A DNA stretch of 22,738 bases from a virus: positions 1 to 22,738 of IMG/VR virus record IMGVR_UViG_3300048588_000268. One strand, 5' to 3'. Below are positions 11,129 to 18,998 of the stretch, piece after piece; position 1 is the stretch's first letter; every line of letters begins with the position of its first letter. Below the pieces are notes generated by a model, which was given only the letters and a program-made list of their open reading frames with translations, did no database searches and was not told the DNA's origin. The translations under genes were made by a program, and so were the position numbers.

Positions 11129-12640
11129 ATGGCTTCTTGGGGAGATACCGAAATCGCCGAGCGTCCAACCCGCGCGGACGTGCGCGATACGCCACCGCAC
11201 AGTGTGGAGGCCGAGCAGAGCGTGCTGGGCGCGCTGATGCTCGACAACGCCGCGTTGCACGTCATCAGCGACCTGGTCGACGTGCAGAGTTTCTACCGGC
11301 ACGAGCACGCGGCGATCTTCGTGGCCATCGAGTTGATGGTGAAGGCCGGCCAGCCGGCTGACCCGATCACGGTGTTCGAGCACCTGCAGGCCCGCGACAT
11401 GGGCGAGGACGCGGACCTGGCCTACCTGAATTCGCTGCAGGCGTCGGTGCCCAGTGCGCGCAACGTGCGCCGGTACGCGGAGATCGTTGCCGGCCACTAT
11501 GCCGACCGGGCGCTGCTGGCGGCCAGTGACGAGGCCGCGCGCATCGCGGCCGACCACCTCATGCCGCTGGCGCAGCGCATGGAGCGCATCGCCTCGGCCA
11601 TGGCCAAGGTCGAGCGGCTGAGCAAGGGCGTGGGCGGCCGGGTGCCGCTGCTGCGCCTGGACGCGCTGCGCGCCGCGCACGAGCAGGTGCGTTGGACGGT
11701 CAAGCACGTGCTGCCGGCGGCCAGCCTGGGCATGATGTTCGGCGGCAGTGGCACGTTCAAGAGTTTTATCGCGCTGGATGCTGCGCTGCACGTGGCGCAC
11801 GGGCTGCCCTGGATGGGGCGTATCACCACACAGGCCCCGGTGCTGTACGTGGCGGCCGAGGGTGGCGCCGGCCTGTGGAGCCGCATTCACGCCTGGCACA
11901 AGGCGCGCGGTCTGAAGTGGGGCGACCTGCCGTTCTACGTGGTGCCCGCGGCGGTGGATCTGACGGTCGACGCCTGGCGCGTGGTGGACGCCGCGCAGGC
12001 CGTGGGTGTGTGCCCTGGCCTGGTGGTCGTGGACACGCTGAGCCAGACCTACAGCGGCGAAGAGAACAGCGCAAACGAGATGGCTGCGTATTTCCGCGAG
12101 CTGGGCCTGCGGTTTCGGGAACTGTGGGGCTGCAGCGTGCTGCTCGTGCACCACAGTGGCCATGCCAGCACCGAGCGCCCGCGGGGCAGCAGCGCCATAC
12201 GGGCGAACGTCGATTACCTGCTGGGCGTGTTCCGTGACGAGAAGGAATTGCTCGCCACAGTGACCTGTGACAAGCAAAAGGACGGCGAACTCTTCGATGA
12301 CGCCACCTTCCACATGAGCGTGGTCGAGCTGGGCGTGGACGACGACGGCGACAAGCTGACATCGCTGGTGGCGCGACACCTGAACAGCGCCGAGGAGGTC
12401 GAGCGTGCGCGCCTGGCCGAGCAGGCGGCCGGCCGCGGCGGGCGCAACAGCAGCTTCATGGCGCTGGTGTCCAACGGCATGGAGATCAACGCGCTGCGCA
12501 AGTCGTTCTATGAGTTGCTGGAAGGCCTGGACGCCGAGGCCAAAAAGAAGGCGTTCTTCCGCGCCCGGCAGTGGGCTGTCGACCAGGGGTACATCGATGT
12601 CGCGCAGGGCATCGTGATCGATCTTCGGCAGGGCGCCTGA
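11129..12640 (+). CDS. Replicative helicase-like protein: DnaB N-domain fused to RepA-like AAA ATPase, 503 aa
   Basis: Residues 22-125 (PPHSVEAEQSVLGALMLDNA, FYRHEHAAIFVAIELM, ITVFEHLQ) match the DnaB N-terminal domain, which binds primase. From about 190 the core changes to a RepA/AAA_25-type ATPase: Walker A GGSGTFKS (205-212), AAEGGAGLWSR (242-252), Walker B LVVVDTLS (298-305), LLVHHSGH (338-345) and RGSSAIRANVDYLLG (352-366). A C-terminal winged-helix-like end follows (SFYELLEGLDAEAKKKAFFR). It probably unwinds DNA at the phage origin, with the repeats just downstream as candidate target. No strong Shine-Dalgarno precedes the ATG. Confidence 0.85.
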   Translation: MASWGDTEIAERPTRADVRDTPPHSVEAEQSVLGALMLDNAALHVISDLVDVQSFYRHEHAAIFVAIELMVKAGQPADPITVFEHLQARDMGEDADLAYLNSLQASVPSARNVRRYAEIVAGHYADRALLAASDEAARIAADHLMPLAQRMERIASAMAKVERLSKGVGGRVPLLRLDALRAAHEQVRWTVKHVLPAASLGMMFGGSGTFKSFIALDAALHVAHGLPWMGRITTQAPVLYVAAEGGAGLWSRIHAWHKARGLKWGDLPFYVVPAAVDLTVDAWRVVDAAQAVGVCPGLVVVDTLSQTYSGEENSANEMAAYFRELGLRFRELWGCSVLLVHHSGHASTERPRGSSAIRANVDYLLGVFRDEKELLATVTCDKQKDGELFDDATFHMSVVELGVDDDGDKLTSLVARHLNSAEEVERARLAEQAAGRGGRNSSFMALVSNGMEINALRKSFYELLEGLDAEAKKKAFFRARQWAVDQGYIDVAQGIVIDLRQGA

Positions 12641-12674
12641 CCGGCGCGTAACAGTGGAAATGGAGGCCCGTCAA

Positions 12675-13058
12675 ATGTCCCGTTTTGAATCTGAAGTGTC
12701 CCGTTTGCCGGGACAAAACGCCGGGGACATCGGCGGGGGACACGGCGGGACATCCCCCTTAAGGGGGGATGTCCCCCCGCGCTGTGTCCCGTTTGTCCCG
12801 GGACAAATGTCCCGCCCGATGTCCCGCAGTGCAGCCGCGGATCGAGACCGCAACCGTTTCCTGATGCCCAACGTGGCGGCGTGGCTGGATCAGCTGCGTC
12901 AATGGGCAGGCCGCGACGTGATCGACCAGGCGCTGCGAACCCAGCGCTTCGTGGCCAGCGACACCGGCCCCGATGGTGTGCTGCGCGAGATCCGCCGCAA
13001 CGAGTCCGCCGCGCCCGCCATGGTGGTGACGCGCAAATCGTGGGGGTACAGGGCATGA
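12675..13058 (+). CDS. Hypothetical protein, about 127 aa, N-terminus encoded by hexamer repeats
   Basis: The C-terminal 80 residues (NRFLMPNVAAWLDQLRQWAG, DVIDQALRTQRFVAS, REIRRNESAAPAMVV) look like a folded helical domain. The first 50 residues are low complexity and come from the TGTCCC/GGGACA repeats. The ATG at 12675 has GGAGG 8 nt upstream; ATGs at 12807 and 12819 in the same frame, each formed by a repeat, could be the real start. The end overlaps the next gene as ATGA. Function unknown; its place after the helicase suggests replication. Confidence 0.62.
   Translation: MSRFESEVSRLPGQNAGDIGGGHGGTSPLRGDVPPRCVPFVPGQMSRPMSRSAAADRDRNRFLMPNVAAWLDQLRQWAGRDVIDQALRTQRFVASDTGPDGVLREIRRNESAAPAMVVTRKSWGYRA
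12676..12825 (+). repeat. Twelve TGTCCC/GGGACA hexamers with a central palindrome; candidate origin iterons
   Basis: TGTCCC occurs at 12676, 12697, 12770, 12785, 12794, 12808 and 12820. GGGACA occurs at 12710, 12724, 12737, 12747 and 12800. Between 12747 and 12775 the sequence is a near-perfect palindrome (GGGACATCCCCC-TTAA-GGGGGGATGTCCC). Such density of a directed and inverted hexamer next to the helicase gene suggests an initiator-binding origin; no measured evidence exists. Confidence 0.7.
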
Positions 13059-13918
13059 AATACACGATCGACACGTCGGAGCTAGAAAAGCTGCGCGCGA
13101 GTTTCAGCGTGTTCAGCGACAGGCGGTTCCGAGCCGGCTTGGCGCAAGCGGCCACGGCCACGGCGCAGGCCGTGCGGCTGGATCAGCAGCGCGAGATGCG
13201 CGACGTGTTCGATCGGCCCACGGCGTTCACGCTGGGCCAGGTCTACGTGCGCCGGGCCGATGCAAACAACCTGACGGCCGAAGTCGGCATCAGCGACGCA
13301 CCGTACCGCGTCGGCTATCTGAAGTGGCATGTTTTCGGTGGACAGCGCACACGCACGCGCTTCGAGAAATTGCTCATCAGCGCCGGCGCCATGCCCGGTG
13401 ACCGGTACGCGGTGCCGGGCAAGTTCGCGCGCTTGGACGCGTACGGCAACATCAGCGCGGGGCAGATCCGGCAGATCCTGAGCCAACTGCGGATCGAGCC
13501 CACGCAGGGCGCCACCAGTGCTCTACCTCGAATCACGGCCGGCGATAAACGCCTGGTGGCCAATGCGCGCCGAGGCTCTGGGTTTGTCGGCCCGCTCAGC
13601 GGCAGCGCGGTGAAGGACGCCCGCGCCCGCATCAACCGCGTCAACGCCGCGCAGCGCAAAGCCGGGGGCGAGTTTGTGGCGTTCCCCAACGGTCGAGGCA
13701 AGCTACCGCCAGGGATCTACCAGGTCCGAGCCACTGCGTTCGGCCGCAGTGACCCGAAGCCCGTGATCGTGTTCGTCACCCGCGCCCGCTACGAGGCTGG
13801 GCGGTTGGACTTCGATTACGTGTCGCAACTCAGCGTGGCGCGCAACCTGCCAGCACAGGTCAACGCAGCCATGGCCGACCAGATGCGCCGGTGGCGTGCC
13901 AAGTACCAGGGCGCGTGA
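13055..13918 (+). CDS. Phage virion-type protein (minor tail or head-associated), 287 aa
   Basis: The pattern TAQAVRLDQQREMRDVFDRP TAF, KWHVFGGQRTRTRFEKLL, ALPRITAGDKR and LPPGIYQVR with a final DYVSQLSVARNLPAQVN is familiar from prophage proteins usually annotated as hypothetical or tail-related. They share the R.AL....AVR......F.RPT opening. The start overlaps the upstream gene as ATGA. It lies just before the packaging genes. A structural role is the better guess, but the exact virion position is not clear. Confidence 0.6.
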   Translation: MKYTIDTSELEKLRASFSVFSDRRFRAGLAQAATATAQAVRLDQQREMRDVFDRPTAFTLGQVYVRRADANNLTAEVGISDAPYRVGYLKWHVFGGQRTRTRFEKLLISAGAMPGDRYAVPGKFARLDAYGNISAGQIRQILSQLRIEPTQGATSALPRITAGDKRLVANARRGSGFVGPLSGSAVKDARARINRVNAAQRKAGGEFVAFPNGRGKLPPGIYQVRATAFGRSDPKPVIVFVTRARYEAGRLDFDYVSQLSVARNLPAQVNAAMADQMRRWRAKYQGA

Positions 13919-14066
13919 CCATGGTGCAGCGCAGCGAATCCCGTATGCCAGGCCTGCCATGGCTAACGGTATTGTTCCACTTCGCGGGTCCTTCCCAAGG
14001 GGTCCGCAGGGCGGGTAATTCGGACCAAGAACTCGGACTGTTCACAGGTTATCCACAGGGGGTTAT
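13919..14066 (+). other. Candidate cos/packaging region with a DnaA box
   Basis: This 148-bp gap before the terminase genes is where lambda-type phages carry cos. It holds repeated GGGTCC (13986-13991, 14000-14005), the inverse GGACC (14022-14026) and a perfect DnaA box, TTATCCACA (14049-14057). No cohesive-end sequence can be identified by eye, so the cos call is positional inference. Confidence 0.45.
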
Positions 14067-14597
14067 TTGATCCCGCATGTGCCTGTCAAACAGTCGGAGT
14101 TCGCGGCGGCGGTGGGGATTTCTCAGCCGGCCGTCAGTGACCTGGTGCGCGGCGGCGTTCTGCCTGAGGGTGGGTGCGCCGATGAATGGCTGCTGGCCTA
14201 CTGCCACCGGCTGCGCGAGCAGGCGGCCGGGCGCTACACCGAAGGGCCGCTCGATCTGGCCCAGGAGCGCGCCGCGCTGGCGCGGGCGCAGCGCGAATCC
14301 GTGGAGCTCAAAAACGGCGTGCTGCGCGGCGAGTACGCCGCCGTGTCGTTGCTGGCCGAGGTGCTGGCCACGGCGAGCCAGGCGGTGGCCGAGCGGTTCG
14401 AGCACCTGCCGGGCCAGCTGCGCAAGGCGTGCCCCGACCTGCCGCCCGCTGCGATCGACCGCGCGATGGCGACGATTGCCGCGGCGCGCAACGAGTGGGT
14501 TCGGCAGACCGTGGCGCTGGTGTCGGCCGGCGTGACGTCGACCGACGACGACGAGCCCGAGCTCGAGGGCCTGGACGATGAGCCGCGCGCCGACTGA
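14067..14597 (+). CDS. Terminase small subunit, Nu1-like, 176 aa
   Basis: The N-terminus (QSEFAAAVGISQPAVSDLVR) is a winged-helix/HTH that would bind cos, as in lambda Nu1. The central helices (QERAALARAQRESVELKNGV) and LREGEY-like dimer part follow, then an acidic end. The start is uncertain: TTG 14067 (4 nt after a GGGGG) or GTG 14079; no ATG fits. It overlaps the large subunit by 20 nt. Together they form the DNA packaging motor. Confidence 0.87.
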   Translation: MIPHVPVKQSEFAAAVGISQPAVSDLVRGGVLPEGGCADEWLLAYCHRLREQAAGRYTEGPLDLAQERAALARAQRESVELKNGVLRGEYAAVSLLAEVLATASQAVAERFEHLPGQLRKACPDLPPAAIDRAMATIAAARNEWVRQTVALVSAGVTSTDDDEPELEGLDDEPRAD

Positions 14598-16623
14598 GAC
14601 GCTGCGCGCCGTCGTCGACGCTGCGCTGTCTGGCCTGGCGCCGCTGCGCGCCGAGCCGCCGCAGTCGCTCAGCCAGTGGGCGGCCCAGCACTTCAGGCTG
14701 AGCGCCGAGAGCAGCCACACCCAGGGCCAGTGGGAGGCTTACCCGTTCCAGCGCGGCTGGATGGATGCGTTCAGCGACGATGCCATCGAAGAAGTCACCG
14801 TGCGCAAGAGCAAGCGCGTGGGCTACACCAAGACGCTGGTGGCGTTCATCGCCTACAACGCGGCGCACCGCCGGCGCAAACAGGCGCTTTGGCAGCCCAC
14901 CGACGACGACCGCGACAGCTTCGTCAAGAGCGAGATCGACCCCATGCTGCGCGACGTGGCGGCGCTGCGCCCCGTGCTGCTCAGTGGCAAGGAGGACACG
15001 CTCAAGCTCAAGCAGTTCATGGGCAGCGTTTTGCACACCCTGGGCGGCAAGGCTGCGCGGGCGTTTCGGCGCATCACGGTCAGCGTGGCCATGCTCGACG
15101 AGGCGAGCGCGTTTGACCTGGTGGTCGAGAAATCGATCGACCCGGTGGAAGGCGCGCGCGGGCGCCTGGAGGGCGCGGCGTTCCCCAAGCTCGTGGCGGG
15201 CAGCACACCGCGCGTGAAGGGGATCGACCACATCGAGACCCGCGAGGCCAACGCCGACGCAGTGATGCGCTATCACGTCGTCTGCCCGCACTGCCAGGCC
15301 GAGCACCCGCTGCAGTGGGGCGGCAAGGACGTCCGCCACGGGTTCAAGGGCGGCGGGCTCGGTGGTGACGACTCGCCGGTGCGCCACATCTGCCCGCACT
15401 GCCACGGCGCCATCACTCAGGGCGACTACCTGCAGCTGTGGGCCGATGGCGCGTGGGTCAGCGCCTGCGGAAACTACCGGTACGGCGCCGACGCCCGGTG
15501 GCGCGATGCCGACGGCGCGCTGCGCAGCCCGCCCCGGCACGTCGCCTTCCACATCTGGACGGCCTACAGCCCCCAGCGCAGCTGGGCCGACATCGTGCGC
15601 GAATTCCTTGAGGCCAAGCGCAAAGCCGACGAGGGCCACAACGGGCCGCTGATCACCTTCATCAACGAAACCCTGGGCGAGCTGTGGGAAGAAAAGTTCG
15701 AGCGTGCCGACGAGCACGAGCTACAGCGCCGGGCCGAGCCCTACCGGCGGTTCACCATCCCCATGGGGGGGCTCGTGCTGGTGTGCGGCATCGACACCCA
15801 GGACGACCGCTGGGAGGCCGTCACCTGGGCCATCGGCCGCGGTGAGCAGATGTGGTGCGTGGACTACTCCGTGCTCTACGGCAACCCCGCTGACGAGCGC
15901 GAGTGGGCCGACAAACTCGACGCCTACCTGGCCACCACCTTCCAGCACGCCAGCGGGCAGGCCATGAAGATCGAAGCAGTGGCCATCGACACCATGGGTC
16001 ACTTCACGCACCAGGCGTACAACTACTGCCGGCAGCGTGAACGACGGCGCGTGTTTGCCGTGCGCGGTGACCCGCAGGGCGGCAAGCAGATCAAAGGCAA
16101 GGCCACCATCCAGGACGTCAACTGGCGCGGCAAGGTGCTCAAGCGCGGCGTGCGGCTGTGGTACGTGGGCACCGACACCGCCAAAGACGTGCTGTACGGC
16201 CGCCTGCACGTGCAGACGCCTGGCCCGGGTTATGTGCACTTCAGCCAGGAGCTGCCGGCCACGTTCTACGCCGGCCTGACGGCTGAAAGCCGCGTGCCCG
16301 TGCGCACCGCGCGCGGCGTGGACTACCGGTGGGTCAACCCGCCCGGCCGGCGAAACGAGCCCCTTGACTGCACCGTCTACGCCCTGTTCTGTACGCACGC
16401 CCTCGGCCTGCACACACGCACCGCGCGCGAATGGGACCGGCTGGAACAGGCCGTGCAGCCCGCCACGGCCGATCTGTTTGCCGGCCCTGCCGAGGCCGCT
16501 GTCAGCCTGGCCCCCCCCCCCGCCCAGCCCGCCCCGCTGCAACGCAACGCCGAACCGCTGGCCGTGCCCCCGCCCAGCACCTACATGCAGCAGATCAACC
16601 GCTTGCGACAGGCCCGCCGCTGA
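14578..16623 (+). CDS. Terminase large subunit, GpA family, 681 aa
   Basis: The Walker A-like KSKRVGYTKTL lies at residues 77-87. A Walker B-like SVAMLDEASAF is at 169-179. Two CPHC pairs (236-239, 272-275) form a zinc site, and the nuclease part includes GIDTQDDRWEAV (404-415) and VAIDTMGHFTH. The length is close to lambda gpA (about 640). It would package DNA and cut cos ends. The C-terminus is Pro/Ala-rich (PPPAQPAPLQ). Confidence 0.95.
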   Translation: MSRAPTETLRAVVDAALSGLAPLRAEPPQSLSQWAAQHFRLSAESSHTQGQWEAYPFQRGWMDAFSDDAIEEVTVRKSKRVGYTKTLVAFIAYNAAHRRRKQALWQPTDDDRDSFVKSEIDPMLRDVAALRPVLLSGKEDTLKLKQFMGSVLHTLGGKAARAFRRITVSVAMLDEASAFDLVVEKSIDPVEGARGRLEGAAFPKLVAGSTPRVKGIDHIETREANADAVMRYHVVCPHCQAEHPLQWGGKDVRHGFKGGGLGGDDSPVRHICPHCHGAITQGDYLQLWADGAWVSACGNYRYGADARWRDADGALRSPPRHVAFHIWTAYSPQRSWADIVREFLEAKRKADEGHNGPLITFINETLGELWEEKFERADEHELQRRAEPYRRFTIPMGGLVLVCGIDTQDDRWEAVTWAIGRGEQMWCVDYSVLYGNPADEREWADKLDAYLATTFQHASGQAMKIEAVAIDTMGHFTHQAYNYCRQRERRRVFAVRGDPQGGKQIKGKATIQDVNWRGKVLKRGVRLWYVGTDTAKDVLYGRLHVQTPGPGYVHFSQELPATFYAGLTAESRVPVRTARGVDYRWVNPPGRRNEPLDCTVYALFCTHALGLHTRTAREWDRLEQAVQPATADLFAGPAEAAVSLAPPPAQPAPLQRNAEPLAVPPPSTYMQQINRLRQARR

Positions 16624-16625
16624 CC

Positions 16626-16907
16626 ATGGACGCCTTGGGCATCATCCTGCGCATCGTGCGCGAGACCATCCAGGCCAGCGGCGTGCCGCCTGACGCCGTG
16701 CAGGATGCGCTGGCCGAGGCCGAACGGCGCAGCCGGCGCAGCCTGGGCGGCGCCATGCACCACATCAGCCGCGTGCCGCAGGTGCTGGCCAAGGAGCAGA
16801 TCATCGAACTGGCAGCGCAAGACCTCAGCGCGCAGCAGATCAGCCAGCGCGTGGGCGTCAGTGACCGCTACGTGCGGCGCATCCTGCGCCTGCTGCGGGT
16901 GGAGTGA
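16626..16907 (+). CDS. Small HTH protein after the terminase, 93 aa
   Basis: The C-terminal part (KEQIIELAAQDLSAQQISQR, VGVSDRYVRRILRLLRVE) is a clear helix-turn-helix like those of Mor/C-type activators or resolvase HTH. The N-terminus is a helical segment (LRIVRETIQASGVPPDAVQD). It sits between the terminase and the head genes and may regulate late genes or bind DNA during packaging, but no role is established. Confidence 0.75.
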   Translation: MDALGIILRIVRETIQASGVPPDAVQDALAEAERRSRRSLGGAMHHISRVPQVLAKEQIIELAAQDLSAQQISQRVGVSDRYVRRILRLLRVE

Positions 16908-16923
16908 CGGCCGCCGCCGGCCG

Positions 16924-16950
16924 CGGAACAACCCGCCCCCCGCAGTTCCG
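16924..16950 (+). repeat. 27-bp repeat, copy 1, upstream of the gpW-like gene
   Basis: Begins CGGAACAACC and ends CCGCAGTTCCG, so the ends CGGAAC and GTTCCG are inverted. It matches the copy at 20204-20230 in 24 of 27 positions. It lies 23 nt before the ATG at 16974. Confidence 0.85.
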
Positions 16951-16973
16951 TCTCGCGCGCGAAAGTGCGCAGC

Positions 16974-17516
16974 ATGCTGCCACCCCGCGTCCCAGCAGGC
17001 CAGACACTGAGCCTGACGATCAGCGAAAGCGCCTATCCGGCCACCGCTGGTTGGTCCATGCGCCTGATCCTCAGCCCTGCCACCGTGGGGCCGGTGCTGT
17101 CCATCAACAGCACCGCCAGTGGATCAGACCACGTCGTCACAGCCTCGGCCGCCGCCACGGCCGCCTGGGCTCCCGGTGGCTACGTCTGGGAGGTGTGGGC
17201 CATCCAGGGCGCCGAGCAATACCGCGTGGCAGCGGGGAGCACCGTCGTGGAGGCTGGCCTCATCGCTGGCGACACGTGGAAAGACCACCGCACGCAGGCC
17301 GAAAAGAACTTGCAGGCCATCGAAGACACCCTGGCCGGCAAAGCCGACAGCGGCACGCAGTTCTACGTCATCGCCGGCCGCCAGCTGCAGAGCTACCCGC
17401 TCGCCGAGCTGCGCAAGCTGCGCGACGACTACCGGCGCGAGGTGGCGTCAGAGCGCACCGCCGCGCGTTTTTCCGCGGGCCTGGGCGACCGCCGCCGGCT
17501 CGCCGTCCGCATGTGA
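16974..17516 (+). CDS. gpW-like head-tail joining protein with N-terminal beta domain, 180 aa
   Basis: The C-terminal part (GRQLQSYPLAELRKLRDDYR, FSAGLGDRRRLAVRM) has the small helical-beta form of the gpW family, which sits at the neck between head and tail. The N-terminal 100 residues are beta-rich (QTLSLTISESAYPATAGWSM, APGGYVWEVWAIQG). The ATG at 16974 is chosen; GTG at 16965 is also open. Position between terminase and portal matches gene W of lambda. The family call is by eye. Confidence 0.6.
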   Translation: MLPPRVPAGQTLSLTISESAYPATAGWSMRLILSPATVGPVLSINSTASGSDHVVTASAAATAAWAPGGYVWEVWAIQGAEQYRVAAGSTVVEAGLIAGDTWKDHRTQAEKNLQAIEDTLAGKADSGTQFYVIAGRQLQSYPLAELRKLRDDYRREVASERTAARFSAGLGDRRRLAVRM

Positions 17517-17528
17517 TCGGGGGTTGAC

Positions 17529-18176
17529 ATGACATTGCAAGTGGTTTTGCTCACCGACGTGGTGGGTGTTGGTGCGGCCGGGGCGACGCAGAGCGTGGAA
17601 GACTCGCTGGCCGCCGGCCTGGTGGCCGAGGGGCGGGCTGAGCGTGCCGGGTCTGGATGGACGCAAGCGCCTGGGGTGGAGACGCTCACCACCGCCCAGG
17701 TGCAGGCGGTGCAGGCAGCCATCGACGCCGGCCAGCTCGACGTCTTCGCCGGCTCCAAGCTCCCCACCCTGGCCGGCGTGCCGGTGGGCAGCATCACGCT
17801 CAACGCGGGCAGCGGCAACACCGTCAGCGCGCTGCGCCTGACCTTCGCGCCGCCCACCGACACCATTGGTGCGCAGCGCCTGCTGGTGCCCACGGACGAG
17901 ACCTTCGTGCTGGCCGTGGGCAGCACGCGCAGCTTCACCATCGACGAGCTCGCCGGCACGGCGCTGGTGATGCACGCCGTGGGCGTGAGCAGCAGCACCA
18001 CGTACACCGGCGCGGCCTACGTCATCGGCTCGGCCGAGGCCGACCTGGCCGACGCGCTGGCCAACGACGCGCGGCTGGAGTGGCTGTCTGACGACATCGC
18101 CCGCGTCGATGTCACGGTGGAGCAGGGCTCCACGGCGCAGACCGCCATCGTCAGCATCCTGGGGTGGACGCGATGA
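17529..18176 (+). CDS. Hypothetical beta-rich protein, 215 aa
   Basis: A short N-terminal part (DVVGVGAAGATQSVEDSLAA) resembles linker sequences of tail-fibre proteins. It is followed by SITLNAGSGNTVSALRLTFA and later TIDELAGTALVMHAVG, a beta-sandwich-like sequence. It overlaps the next gene as ATGA. Its position between the gpW-like gene and the LamG-like gene suggests a virion appendage or decoration protein, but no family is recognised. Confidence 0.7.
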   Translation: MTLQVVLLTDVVGVGAAGATQSVEDSLAAGLVAEGRAERAGSGWTQAPGVETLTTAQVQAVQAAIDAGQLDVFAGSKLPTLAGVPVGSITLNAGSGNTVSALRLTFAPPTDTIGAQRLLVPTDETFVLAVGSTRSFTIDELAGTALVMHAVGVSSSTTYTGAAYVIGSAEADLADALANDARLEWLSDDIARVDVTVEQGSTAQTAIVSILGWTR

Positions 18177-18994
18177 CCAATGCCATCGTTGCCCCCGTCA
18201 GCGTCCTGCCGCGCAGCGCCGTCGCGCTGGCCGCTGCCAACCCCGCCATCTGGTACCCGCTGCACGAGGCGACCGGCACTACGCTGGCCTGTGCCCTGGG
18301 CAACGGACCCACGCTCACTGTCGGCGGCACCAGCCCGGCCGCCACCATCTGGGCCAACCCCGGGTGCCTGACGCCCAACGGCACCGACCATCGTGCCACC
18401 GCCGCGCAGCAGGCCTATGCCGACGACGTGCTCAACCTGGCCAGCCTGGTGGCTGGCGGCATGCTGATGGTGGGCCTGGAACTGCAGTTCGCCGGTGCCA
18501 ATGCGGCCACCACCTACGCGCTGTGGCACGGCCGCGATGCGTCCACCGCCGGCTATGGCGGCTGGGGATTTGGCGTGAACGGCTCGGACCAGCCCACGCT
18601 GCTATTCCGCGGCCAGGGCGCCGGCTCCAACGTCAGCGGCGCCATGGGCCTGAGCATTGGCGACACGCACGCCGCCCCGGTGCAGATGCTGCTGGCCCTG
18701 TGGATCGAGGACGCGGTCTACCTGCGCAGCGAATTGCGCACGAGCGCGACGGGCACCAGCGTGGGCGCCGCGCAGTACGACCTCACCGGCCTGACCATCC
18801 CGTCTGCCGCGCTGGACGGCCTGACGCTGGCAGCCAAGCGCATCAGTGGCGCCAGCTTCAACTCCTACATGGCCGGCCGCCTGAACAACGTGTGGGCCCA
18901 GAAGCGCACCGTGTTCGACGCCACAGTGGCCGAGGCCGCGTGGGCCGACATGCAGGCCCGGCGGCGTGAGTTCCCTGGCGTGCTGCGGGGCTGA
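18173..18994 (+). CDS. LamG/concanavalin-like domain protein, 273 aa
   Basis: The sequence PAIWYPLHEATGTTLACALG, VGLELQFAGANAATTYALWH, GGWGFGVNGS and FNSYMAGRLNNVWAQKR reads like the repeated strands and turns of a LamG or concanavalin A-like lectin fold. Such domains bind sugars or decorate virions. It starts in an ATGA overlap and is followed after 4 nt by the phosphoesterase gene. Its presence in the head operon is unusual. Activity is not shown by sequence alone. Confidence 0.7.
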   Translation: MTNAIVAPVSVLPRSAVALAAANPAIWYPLHEATGTTLACALGNGPTLTVGGTSPAATIWANPGCLTPNGTDHRATAAQQAYADDVLNLASLVAGGMLMVGLELQFAGANAATTYALWHGRDASTAGYGGWGFGVNGSDQPTLLFRGQGAGSNVSGAMGLSIGDTHAAPVQMLLALWIEDAVYLRSELRTSATGTSVGAAQYDLTGLTIPSAALDGLTLAAKRISGASFNSYMAGRLNNVWAQKRTVFDATVAEAAWADMQARRREFPGVLRG

Positions 18995-18998
18995 CGCC

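Noticed and set aside
10847-12379. A 510-aa minus-strand frame opposite the helicase gene
   Set aside because: Shadow of a well-supported DnaB-N/RepA-like gene; His/Arg-rich translation with no family features.
14308-15717. A 469-aa minus-strand frame opposite the terminase genes
   Set aside because: Antisense to GpA and Nu1-like genes with clear motifs; no independent support.
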